Positions 48,089 through 64,000 of a stretch of DNA of 64,000 nucleotides are shown here, piece by piece. The notes under the pieces were generated by a model. The model saw only the letters and a list, made by a program, of their open reading frames with translations. It ran no database searches and was not told the origin of the DNA. The translations under genes were made by a program, and so were the position numbers. This DNA comes from Heliopora coerulea (Eukaryota > Cnidaria > Anthozoa > Scleralcyonacea > Helioporidae): the NCBI GenBank assembly GCA_030142905.1, contig JASJOG010000115.1, forward strand, positions 625,001-689,000, in the 5' to 3' direction. Numbering within the stretch: the stretch's first letter is position 1; each line of letters begins with the position of its first letter.

Positions 48089-51000
48089 ATGGCGGACGAC
48101 AAACAAACTCCAGAAAATAAGTTCGTCTCTATTGTTTCAAGTTATCTTTTGAACCCTGAGATTAAAGATGACTGCTCATTAGATGAATTCAAGAGCTATT
48201 TTCCTTCGAGATACAGGTGAATTCGGACGGATGTATTCGATATAGAAAAATAAAGTCCTAATATGACTCATTCACTTAGTTGACAGTTGTTTTAAAACGT
48301 CCGCTCTGTGTGACAGATGAACACTACATGTACAGCAATCACCGAAGCCTGTCAGTTACAGTGGGAGGATTTGGGGTGCAGTTAGATTTTTTTTTGTGTA
48401 ATTATATACTATTCTGAGCAAACTTTGTGCAAACCTTTGCGGCTGTATCTAATAAAAGGGAGATAAGGATTATACCCGTAGAGTTGGGTCCTTTTTGTGT
48501 GGATATTAGATATGGCAAAGCCATAGTTTGTCAAGAATTTATATGTGAAGTGTGCCATTACGTAGATCTACATATTGGCATACAAATTGGTTGCACTACA
48601 GCTCAAGACCTGAATAACTTCACCTTGTATGCCTTCCTAAGTGAATAAATTTTAACTAACACAACAAGCTGTTTGCTAGCTTGTTGGAAGCTATGACCTT
48701 TCTCATGTCATCTGGCCTGACATAGGTTGTTGCAATCAGTCACAGGTAGAGCCAAGGCAAGTTCTACAAACTAACTTGTTGCTGTAATGTCACTGCGGCT
48801 TTGTCAAATTAACTGCAAGCAAAAAGTATGATAAAAGTGAAGGAAACAGTGCAGTCTGAAGAAAACTTCTGCCTATTGCTTAATGTCACTCAGATTTAAA
48901 TCTCTTTCAGTTCAAGGGGTATTGTGGAAATATCAGTGTCTCCTCTGCCCTTCATGGTTATTTTTTTAGTTAGTAGTGTTGAAAACTGTTTTAGCTGAAC
49001 ACTGTTGCAGTTTATCAATGTTTCCAATTTTAGAAGTCACGATGATGTAAAACATCTTCATGGAGCATTTATTGCAAAAAAGAATATGATTAAGGAGGCA
49101 GTTAGACAGCATATTGAAGAATTTTATGAAGCCTCACATACAGCACGAAGAGAAGTAAGTGAATCAAAGGTCCAACACAATTTACATGTTCTTAACCTGT
49201 CTCTGAATCTTACTGATGGCAAAGTTAAGCTGGCCTCCTCATCTGTCAATGTTCCTTTGGGTTTAACCCTTTTATCTTCAAGATGGCTCTTGAATTTTGT
49301 TCTGATGAGCACATCAAAAGTTGACATACTTATTCACCTGAGGTAGATATCAAAGGGTTATACCTACAGCATCCAAATTAACCCTTTAAACCTTGGTTTC
49401 ATTTCAAACATTGTTTGGGAAACAGATTATTTAGCAAGCAGAGATTTTCCAAAGTTGACAGATTAATGAATAAACAAATGAGCAAACCAAAATGTCAACA
49501 AACTATCGATCTGGTTGCACAGGCTAGGAAAGACAGGAACCTTATGAAATGAAATGTGAAATGATTTTTAAATTACCTAAAAGAATGAATTATATTTGGC
49601 CTGCAGGGACACCAACAAAGTCAAACACTAAAAGAAGTGGTTATTGTACTTGAAATGAAAAGAAAGGAGTTGAATGAGGTTTGTTGACATTAATTTTATG
49701 TTTTTAAGAAAAACTTTAATCATTCTCTCAAGAAAATGAAAACAGATCAAGTGCAATATCATAAACTTCTTGCTGGTGATAGTAATGTCAAGAAGTTGGT
49801 TAAGTATTTATAATACTAAGAGTTGTTGCAGAAGTAATAGTATAAAGCATTCAATGACAACAAGTGTGATTTATCTCTTTCCCAACCAAGATGCCTGTCT
49901 TTATCAAGAAAAATCATCTGGCTTTAGCTAGAGTAAAATGATTTAGTATTAACCAGGGTAAAATAATAATTTTCCACTCAGATGGGGAAGAGTTAAAATT
50001 TTCCCAAGTTTAATCTGAAGTAGATGTTACAAGACTTGGAGAAAGCTAATGAATGGAACAGATGGAAAATTTTTATTGATGGATCATTTCATCCTTTAAC
50101 TGTATAAATTAATTACATTGATCTCACGTGAGAATTTATTTTGATGTTGAAGACTTGCAAATTGTCAGAAGAATTGAAAAAATGTATCTAAGCTTGTATC
50201 AAAATGTTTACTTTCCTTCAGGAGCTTTTGAAAGCAAAGAGTAAGTTAAAAGTTCTCAGGGATAATGTCGACAGGTAAAAATGCACTAAAAAACTTGTTT
50301 ACAAAATTTTATGGCACAGTTGGTTTCAGGCATTGCTCTACAGAACTGTTATTATTTTTTCATAAGAACTTGTATTTTTCACACACTAAGTCAGAGTACC
50401 TGCTTAAACACCATCTTACTCTTCTAAAACTCTACAGAAAGTTTCAGTATCATTATGTAATAAACTCAAAATGTCCTTTCATGTTTAAATTGTTTGCTTC
50501 TAAATGATGTGTATTTAGGTGTGATAAGGCTGTTCAAGATTGCCACATCATGAAAACCAACAGCAAGAAGTGTTATGACTTGGATATGGTTAAGGTATTG
50601 CATGCTAAACTTCATTGACAACTCAGTAGTAACTGGTATTGCAAATAATTATATTTCAGTCTTGAGAATGTGTCTCTTAAATAATACCAAAACAGCCAAA
50701 CTGTGTGGGATTTATAAGGCAAGACACACTAAACCAACTACAGTCTGAACATAGATATTATATTACTTGTGATGCAAATACACCTAAATGTTCAAGTTTA
50801 GTGTTTCTTTTGAAAATACAAGCCATTTAAACCCAGAAAATTGAAGGAAAAGTTTATGTACATTGGAAACATTATGAATCCAGTTTACTAGGGCAAATTA
50901 GGCAGCCATTTCTTTTGGTGTTTCCTTCATGAACTGTTAATGAGCATAATTATAAGTTGAATAAATTCAACTGACTTTAGCCAAAGTAAAATGTAAAAGT

Positions 51001-51293
51001 TGGTAGAGGAAGTAACAAGCTTGATATCCAGAAATCTCAGGAACTTGACTTACTACCTTTTACATTTCTAAACGAAATGATTTTTCCTTTTCATTTATAA
51101 TCCAAAATAATCACAATTGAACCTTATTTGACTTTTAGTGAACTCAGTTCATAATATGGTAGTTAGTTCTAATTCAGAATACTTGTTTTTCGTTTCCTTT
51201 TTTCAACAGAAATTGGATAGTTATTTGTCAGAAGTTCAACAAGACAGAGTATCCTCTCAAGGAAAAGAAAACGTAAATTCTTCGGGGATTTAA
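48089..51293 (+). CDS. Small coiled-coil protein with C-terminal KEN motif, unrecognised
   Basis: Six exons in phase: 48,089-48,216, 49,034-49,154, 49,607-49,678, 50,222-50,274, 50,519-50,594 and 51,210-51,293, giving 177 residues. The N-terminal about 70 residues (NKFVSIVSSYLLNPEIKDD, SYFPSRYRS) look globular. Residues about 70-155 are a charged helix predicted as coiled coil (MKRKELNEELLKAKSKLKVL). The end reads SSQGKENVNSSGI, containing a KEN box, a recognition motif for APC/C-dependent destruction, which hints at a cell-cycle or kinetochore role; this is inference from a three-residue motif. The ATG lies only 235 bp after the perilipin-like stop, with the same orientation. I could not match it to a named family. 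Confidence 0.75.
49870..49996 (+). repeat. Dispersed short repeat (ctggc-ttag core)
   Basis: It contains catctggctttagctagagt preceded by a tctttcccaaccaag block and followed by a mirrored ggggaagagttaa end. It is intronic in the KEN-motif gene and in the same family as the copies at 28,203 and 57,128. Confidence 0.6.
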
Positions 51294-52476
51294 TGTGACA
51301 CAGTACTTTACTGTATGCAAAGAGTTTCCTTTTGGGTTGTTGACACATTAAGTTGTACATAGTTTGTGAAGTACGTCGTGTTTCAAAGGACAGCATGTGG
51401 TCAATACTTGAGAATATTGTCAATACATAAATGGAATGTAAAAGTATTTCATGTCAAGCTGTGGTACTAGTTTACATAGTCTTACCCTACAGCTGCAGTC
51501 TAGACTAATTATGCTACTTGTATTTTCTTTTCATTACTACATTGTACACGTTACGGAAGCAAAATTACTTCCTTGAAAACAAAAAATGTTTTAGAAAATT
51601 CAAAAGTATTTTTTCCTTCTCGACCACGATTTCAATTTAGGAAACATTTCCACTTCGTTTACCCACCCTAGAAGAAAGAGTGTTTCCATTAACTATTTAA
51701 CGCTTACATTTTTTCTATTGTTCTTTGTTCTCTCTTTGTTTTTCTTTTGTTTCCTCGCTGGTGCTTTTGTTTGTAGGTTCCGATATATCGGACTCCGCGT
51801 TAAGCTTTAAACTTCTTCCTTGCTGCCTAGTGCCTTGGTTGCTTTCATTTAAGATGACACGCCCTAGGAGATTTTGACCTAGTCTAAATCTCCACTTTTT
51901 GTGAGCGTTTCCCACAAAATGTTTCCTCATTTAGCCTTATCCGGGAATTATTTCAGGGGAACAATGTCTCTTCATCTTCCTTGGGCCTAAAAATTGTTCC
52001 TAATCTTGTACGGTGATTTTAATACGGTAAGCTTGCTAGTAATAAATTCCGGTACCTTTATTTGATGAATTTCGTAAATTTTCATGTTTATAATGATACA
52101 ATATTTCCGTCATGTTGCTGACACATACTAAGCGCGAGGATCTCCTCAACACCCTTAATAACTCCATCCATCATCTAATTTCCCCTCCGCCTGCGTCCCA
52201 ATGATTGAGACGTGCACTTAAAGTTATACTCTGGCAAAGATGTTGGAGATTTTTCGGATTTCTCTACTTCGTTTCCAGATCTCGCTCGGAGTTTTCCCGT
52301 GTTAATTAACATTTACATTGGAACGGTGTCTGGGGTGTGCAGCACCTCTACGTGACTGCAGTTTTTAACTTCAATTAAGGCCAAATGCAGCCGGAAGATT
52401 TTGCGGAAATATCGTAGGGGAAGTTATGCATTTATAGTTGTGCGAGATAGTGCAAGATTCGTCTCGCTAACGTAAA
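51294..52476. other. Intergenic upstream of MEK
   Basis: 3' flank of the KEN-motif gene and promoter side of MAP2K. The 300 bp before the MEK ATG are slightly richer in CpG than the surroundings. No core-promoter motif could be assigned, and no other gene was seen. Confidence 0.4.
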
Positions 52477-58395
<5,919 letters not shown>

Positions 58396-61192
58396 TGGTA
58401 CTGTAGTTTGTTTTTCCTACTTAAAGCAAACATGGCTTAGGTGGTCCATTTTATTTCTTTTTCAATGGTACAGTGACAGTTGAAGATGCACTGTGGACAG
58501 GCTTGGAGCAAGTGTTATGGCTGAACAATAGCACATGTTGACCTGGCCCTGAGGAAAAGTGGAAGAACTTGTAGGAATATAAGAATCTATATTGAAATTT
58601 CAACAGGCAAATTTCTCCAACATTAGGGTGTAACATACTTTTCACTAATAAAATAAAAAAAAAAAGCCAAAAATAGTTTGAAGACAAATGTAGGAGTTTG
58701 AGATTCTCAGTTGGATATACACATAATAAATGTAGTAACTTATTTTATCTTAGTATTCCTTCCAGCCTTGTCTCATAGTCAGAGTGCCAGTTAACCGGGA
58801 AAAGATTACACTTATTTACCAGGGCTCATTAGGCCAAAAATCGTGTACAGTTTCTCGCTTCTGTAAAATACTGGTATAACAAGGAATGAAATGCATCTGA
58901 CTAATGATTTTGATGCAATGGTACAGTGTGTGTAAAAACAAAATGCTGTTTCATGCGGGTGTGTAAAGGTATGTTAAGGTATGTTAGCACTTGCTTGTAC
59001 CTGTTCATATTATTGTGTCATTTACATTCTACCCAGTTATATCTATCGTAAGCCCACCCAGTTCCCCCAGAAACCTTGACCTGACATTACAGTCCATTCC
59101 TCCCTGAAATTAAAGACCAGTGTGACATGGAGTTTTATCTTGTTTTATGGTCTGTATGGCCAACTTAATCTTTGTACCAACGGGCGAGAGGAGAAATGCT
59201 GCTGGGTACGAAGTTCTAAAAAGCGTTTTTGCCCTTTTATCAATACCATGCCGGAACTCGTAGTATCCGGAGTCCTTTACTTTCGAAAGACGGCTGTCTT
59301 CACATGGTTCAAATACGTTCGAAAGCGATTGAAAAACCTTCCGCTTTTTCTTATTAGGTCCACGTAGCGGCGCTAGAACTTCCGTTGAACTTTCGGGATG
59401 ACGACAGCCGAAACTTGAAACCTTATCGGCTTAATCAAGCGATGAGTGAAATAAATTTTTTTTCTTGCTGTGTTAACTAAGAAACGCCCTAATGTTGGCA
59501 AGGTTAACTAATTCAGGAAGTTTTCGAGGCATTGCAAATGTGCCGTCACTTTCGGACTGGATTGTATGATAGCTTTTCCGTACATTTCGCATGTCTTTGA
59601 AGGCTGAGATATCAAGGGACAAGCAGAACTTTACAAGCTGTCGTTAGTCTACCAACTTGGAAGAAAGGATACCTTAATCCATTCACGGAAAAAGAATCTG
59701 GCAACCGTGGCTGGGTGGGTGTAAATGACATAGTAATGAAGGAAAGCACCACGCTGAATGTTCCTTTCAGAACATGCCAGTGACGATCATTTTTCATATA
59801 ATTTGCAACCTTTTACTCAGTTGTTTTTATGCACACCGTGTAGTGTGTTAAAGCAAATGGGCACGTATCACGGCCGTTAATCTTATACAGCAGTGTCTAG
59901 TGTCTTTTACTTTGTATTGTTTTATATTTATATCTCCTAGTCTCTCTCTTCTTCTATTAAATTTATTTTGATAACTCCGCAGTTAACGCCGAGGTTTTTA
60001 GGGAATATTTTTGAATTACATATGGATATTCGCATGAACAAATGTTACAGACTCACCATTAAAGGCAGAAGCTTGTAATACTTCATGAAAAACTGACACT
60101 AAACCTGAAACCCTTGTGACAATGAATTACTGTACTGCGGTATATTTCTACTAAGGAACGTCTAGTCTTTTTTGCCATATTGTCTAAACTTTGTAAACGT
60201 ACTGTTCAGGAAATTTCCAATTAATGAACTTTGAGAAGGGTTAGTGTTTGTCTACATTCTATAACTGACATTTTACGAAATGTTACAGTTCGTGTTTTGT
60301 TCGCACATAAAATTTTTAGAATTAGAATTTCAATGGTGCTGAAATTGAATTTGGACTAATGCAAAAGGCATACATGTGAAATTTTACCATTTGCGCAAGC
60401 CTTCTGCTTTTTACTTCGGCATCGTGTTTTCGCAGCCACACGGTCATCAAAGAAAAAAAATACAGAAAACGGGATTCTGGGGAAACTTACGAGGAATCAA
60501 AACGGTCTTTGACGTTACTGATCCAAAATACAGCTGTAAACTGATCAAGACTATGAAATGCAACCATAGGGTGTTCGAAATATCTCCAGCTTCTTTGATC
60601 ATAGTTTGTGTTCGGGGTTATTCCCCTCTGACGCCTGAACAGGAACTTTGCCGTAGACCCCAGCTAAAAATAACTCCTCTTTTACTTTACTCTGGCTATC
60701 GGCAAAGTTGAGACATGCTGCGTGGAAAGACTTAAGGAGCAGAAAGGAACGTGTGAACGCCTGTAATCCCTTGCCACGGGCTGAGCTAGGTATGATTGCA
60801 AAATGAAACTTGTTGAAGACTTAATCTAGAATCTTAATTCCAAGTTCCTTCAGTTTTAAGGTAATGAAAACTTTGGTACAGTTTTCAAATTTTAAATAAT
60901 TATAGACGCAAAATTATTTCTTTCTTTCTATAACCTACTGGTTTATTATCACTGTGATGGGTCATGTCTCAGATCATTGGCGTTTCTCGAAGAAGGTTTA
61001 CAACTTTGTTAAAACATCTAAACAGCGCCGCCCCTCCTGGACCAAATCTTTATCAGTTAATTAGAATGTTTGGCCGGGGTCTTGTAATGCTTTTTTACCT
61101 CAATCGGAGAGACGAAACAGTTCCGAATTGTTCCCTCTACGATTAGTTGTTAGAAATGTAATTTCAGTATTTTTGTGTGAGTGAATTCGACA
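58396..61192. other. MEK 3' flank and intergenic sequence
   Basis: AATAAA at 58,647-58,652, followed by an A-run, is a candidate MEK polyadenylation signal. Open frames at 59,122-59,367 and 60,376-60,711 lack family signal or good splice context and are not called as genes. Confidence 0.45.
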
Positions 61193-61533
61193 TCAACGTT
61201 TTTTCGGTGGGTCATTGTGTCCAACAAATACAAGTATATCTTCTTCATCCTGGACTTTCAACTGATGGTGAGCAACACGTGTTATGATGGTATGTTTTCA
61301 TTAACGTAAACCATCTAATCTACTTCGCCTTCCTCGTGTTTCACAGTTACTTTGTCACCACACTTTACTTCCGATGCACTCCTTCAGTTTCAGTAGCTGA
61401 ATGGGCTTGGCCTGTATTAGTCGAAGCTCTACATATTCAGGCACTTCCCACTGCTCCAGTATTCCGTTTTGTTTACGTGTAGGAGAAAGCATTTTTCTAA
61501 GAAACAGCTCCTCGAAATGTTGCATGGTGTTGG
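61193..61533 (-). pseudogene. Decayed coding fragment
   Basis: The minus strand begins after an acceptor-like tgtctgtttag and reads MQHFEELFLRKMLSPTRKQN, then VPEYVELRLIQAKPIQLLK. A one-base shift is then needed to continue as CGDKVTVKHEEGEVD before a stop. A second shift back leads to RVAHHQLKVQDEEDILVFVG and HNDPPKKR with a stop. Three protein-like blocks in compensating frames with internal stops suggest a recent pseudogene. The family is not recognised. Alternatively the first block alone is an exon of an unannotated gene. Confidence 0.4.
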
Positions 61534-61727
61534 CTAAACAGACAATAAAAATCATAGAAAAATCACGAGAAACTTGTCCGAGTAAATTATGTGACGAGGA
61601 ATGGTGAAAAAGGAGTGGAATTTGCGAGTGCGAGGCGAGAACAGACCGATGGATTGTCAAAGGAGAACGTAAGGTAAATGTTGTGAAACACGTCGCGTGA
61701 CCGGATGTCTGGAGTCTGATAATCGAT

Positions 61728-61803
61728 CCAAATGTTGGTAACTGCCATGACTGTTCGGGATTCTTTGAGATTGCCCACGGCAGTCACCAACCTTTGAATT
61801 TTT
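61728..61803. mobile_element. Fold-back MITE, family A copy 2 (internally deleted)
   Basis: The ends ccaaatgttggtaactgcc and ggcagtcaccaacctttgaa match the ends of the element at 26,358-26,527 and are inverted repeats of each other. Only about 35 bp separate them. Confidence 0.75.
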
Positions 61804-62564
61804 TTACCTTATTTAACACTGTCTACGCAGCAATCTATTTTTATACTATTTGCTGATCGTTTCGCCTTTTTGATCTAGACCCTTTGTACGATGTCAACCG
61901 AAGTTAACTGCTCAGTGTTTTGTATATAATATTTTCACATATTTCTTGAAGACTTTCAAACTTGAAGTACCATGCTAGTACTACTCACTGGCTTACACAC
62001 ACACGAAAAAATATAAAAATAAAAACCTCTGTAAGACGAGAAAAACCGTTTTAAAAATGTTCTAACGCTGAGAAAGCCGAATGCACAAAGTTGAAAGGAT
62101 TGTCTGGTGAAATTGGAGTCCTTCGCAGACTGTTGTGCGTTATATGGAGGTATACGTTACGAAGTTGTGTCCACTGATAGAAATTGGATGCTTCTCTTTG
62201 AATATTAGAGGCTCTCAGTAATTGGCCTTAGCTATTCCGATCTTTTGTCCTTTCATATTCATGCTGGCCAGCTCGTTTATTTATCCAAACTTTCTTTGTT
62301 GAATTAGTTTTTCAATCCAATATTGTACGTATTGTATTTCACATGAACGCGCATATTCCATATCAGTTTGAATATGTTTTATAATTGAATGAGAAAAATT
62401 ACAAAATGCCTGGAATGTAGAATTTAAGGTAGAATTACGTTGACAGTGCATGAACTTTCATCTAAATTTTCAGCTCCTTTAATAAGTTCGCGATTTCATT
62501 CATTGTGACTTGTATTCTAATCTTTTAAAGTTTGTGTCAATGCATGACAGCTACAATATTAACT

Positions 62565-62748
62565 TTGATGTGATTGTGGTAGTTTGGTAATTATGTTCTT
62601 AATACGCACGCTCTCAGAAAAACTTTCTGAGTCCCTGACGGGAATCAAACACGTTACCTCACCGGCGATCAGAAGGTTACGGGTTCGATTCCCGTCAGGG
62701 ACTCAGAAAGTTTTTCTGAGAGAACAGCATGAGAGCGTGCGTATTAAG
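62565..62748 (+). mobile_element. Fold-back element with tRNA-derived core, copy 2
   Basis: Starts ttgatgtgattgtggtag and ends gcgtgcgtattaag, flanked by the direct repeat aatattaact at 62,555-62,564 and 62,749-62,758. The outer arms match copy 1 at 31,776. The core keeps the tRNA T arm (acgggttcgattcccgt, perfect stem) at 62,678-62,694. The 5' tRNA half, including the A box, is replaced by a mirror image of the 3' half (tccctgacgggaatcaaac at 62,632-62,650). Confidence 0.85.
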
Positions 62749-62758
62749 AATATTAACT

Positions 62759-63163
62759 CTGTTAGAAAAATTCACGGTAAGGCATAATATAGAGTTCGAT
62801 TTTATCGGCGTCTTTAAAAAATTATGAAGTCGGGCAACACATGCATAAAGCAACACGCCAACACCAGGAAACAGCAGAATTATTGAACATTAAAGCCGCT
62901 TTCATCTCTCAATTTAATATGCTATTTAATAATCGGTTCACCCTAACTAAATACGGCCTCTTCTTAACAGTCTTACAAGAAGTCGAAAAAGGGCAGATTT
63001 TTAGCTAAAGATTAATAATAAAAAACCTTGGAACATAAACAACTATAAAATTTCTTGAAATTTCGATCAAAAGGTATACTATTATAAGTCAACGTAAAAA
63101 GTTATCGAACTCAACCAGGTCGGAAACATCTTTCAAAAGTTTGAGCTGTACACCTTGGCGATT
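62759..63163. other. Intergenic, 3' flank of the GPCR
   Basis: AT-rich sequence without a supported gene. It separates the fold-back element from the stop codon of the minus-strand receptor. Confidence 0.4.
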
Positions 63164-64000
63164 TTATCGTATGTCAACACTGCTAGTTCTTCGCCATTTG
63201 CAACAGATAATTCTCTTGTACGTTTGTCTGTATTCTCTGTTCATTGAAGCCACGATAAATGGATTCAAGGCAGAATTAACTGTCCCCAGAAGAACAACGC
63301 CGACATAAACGTACGCGTTGATGCCGTTACTCAAGGCTAAGTCAACAACGACGGCCACAAAAAGTGGCAAATAGCATAAGAAAAAAGCACCTAGGATTGC
63401 CGCGACCAGTTTCGTTGCACGAGTCTCTTTGATGTACTCAACTCTCTTTTGTTCCTGCAGTCTAGCCACGTCTGCAGTTATGCACCGACTGTGTCGTCTA
63501 GCTGTCTTCAATATCCTCCAATAAGCCAACACCATCAGAAAGAACGGAACGCCGCCAATACAACAAAACGCCATAGTGTAATCATGAGAAAGATTCGCGC
63601 GAACCTGACAAAACAAAGTTTCTTCGCCGTCGCGACGGTTAGGTAACCTTCCCCAACCGAAAAACGGCAAGAAGCCAAAGACAGCTGAAATCAGCCACGC
63701 TAAGGCGATCTTCCAAAACACCCGGCGTTTAGTCATTCTAGCGTTGTATGTGAGCGGGGACAAAATGGCCCGGTATCTATCCAAGGAATTCAACGCCAGG
63801 TTTCCAATAGCCACAAACATTAGCATGATTGTAATGGAGAGAGAAATGTGGCAGCTAAGAAGGCCGGCATCACTTGCAAGATAAGGACCAAGAAGATTGG
63901 TTATCAGCAATGTCGGGATACAAACAAGCGCTATCAGTAGATCCCCGACGGACATACTGACAATGAACGAATTCGTCACAGTGTGAAGTTTATTGTTTAT
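63164..64000 (-). CDS. Class A (rhodopsin-like) GPCR, 5' end outside the window
   Basis: Seven-transmembrane receptor coupling an extracellular ligand to G proteins at the plasma membrane. The frame is open to the right edge (KLHTVTNSFIVSMSVGDLL), so it begins in intracellular loop 1 and TM2; TM1 and the start codon lie beyond position 64,000. It contains the TM2 Asp (VGDLL), the conserved TM3 Cys (LLSCHISLS), DRY (NSLDRYRAILSPL), a TM4 Trp (IALAWLIS), a TM5 Pro (GVPFFLMVLAYW), TM6 CYLP and TM7 NSALNPFIV, and a short basic tail ending RRTSSVDIR. The TM6 Trp of CWxP is Tyr and the Tyr of NPxxY is Val. The TM7 tail (NREYRQTYKRII) loosely resembles adenosine-type receptors; the ligand cannot be assigned. 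Confidence 0.9.
   Translation of the reverse strand: MNNKLHTVTNSFIVSMSVGDLLIALVCIPTLLITNLLGPYLASDAGLLSCHISLSITIMLMFVAIGNLALNSLDRYRAILSPLTYNARMTKRRVFWKIALAWLISAVFGFLPFFGWGRLPNRRDGEETLFCQVRANLSHDYTMAFCCIGGVPFFLMVLAYWRILKTARRHSRCITADVARLQEQKRVEYIKETRATKLVAAILGAFFLCYLPLFVAVVVDLALSNGINAYVYVGVVLLGTVNSALNPFIVASMNREYRQTYKRIICCKWRRTSSVDIR

Noticed and set aside
60376..60711. 111-codon plus-strand frame
   Set aside because: No family similarity, no supporting splice context and unremarkable composition; treated as chance.

Overview
The window is nuclear DNA of an animal, most likely a reef-building coral or another hexacorallian. This rests on AT-rich sequence, GT-AG introns of a few hundred bases, animal gene families (a voltage-gated proton channel, AP-3 beta, BRF2, an ENPP-like protein, MEK1/2, a class A GPCR) and many short fold-back elements in introns. 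No prokaryotic, viral or organellar features were seen.

Layout. Positions 1-9,955 are one uninterrupted satellite of about 59 head-to-tail monomers of 168 bp, with about two decayed edge copies to about 10,345 and an inverted remnant near 10,500. Next come a small unrecognised spliced gene (10,872-11,425) and a voltage-gated proton channel on + (12,187-14,854). Between 15.7 and 17.5 kb there are fold-back elements and no gene. A complete AP-3 complex beta subunit gene fills 33,350-17,535 on the minus strand. All 32 of its exons can be traced in phase to a 1,084-residue protein. Intronless BRF2 (36,885-35,461, minus) and an intronless ENPP-like gene (38,796-40,313, plus) lie back to back. After a stretch with DNA-transposon remnants and a LINE 3' end come three head-to-tail plus-strand genes: a perilipin-like gene (43,390-47,854), a small coiled-coil protein with a KEN motif (48,089-51,293) and MEK1/2 (52,477-58,395). 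The last 5.6 kb hold a decayed coding fragment, two mobile elements and a class A GPCR that runs off the right edge.

The genes do not form one pathway: vesicle sorting (AP-3), Pol III transcription (BRF2), ERK signalling (MEK), proton efflux (Hv1), lipid droplets (perilipin-like) and a receptor. The points most worth a second look are: the satellite whose 168-bp period keeps one reading frame open for thousands of bases; an ENPP-family protein that has lost most metal ligands yet keeps an intact reading frame; a proton channel with only one of the two zinc-binding histidines; and a fold-back element carrying a tRNA cloverleaf, present twice with different target-site duplications, whose second copy has replaced the 5' half of the tRNA with a mirror of the 3' half.
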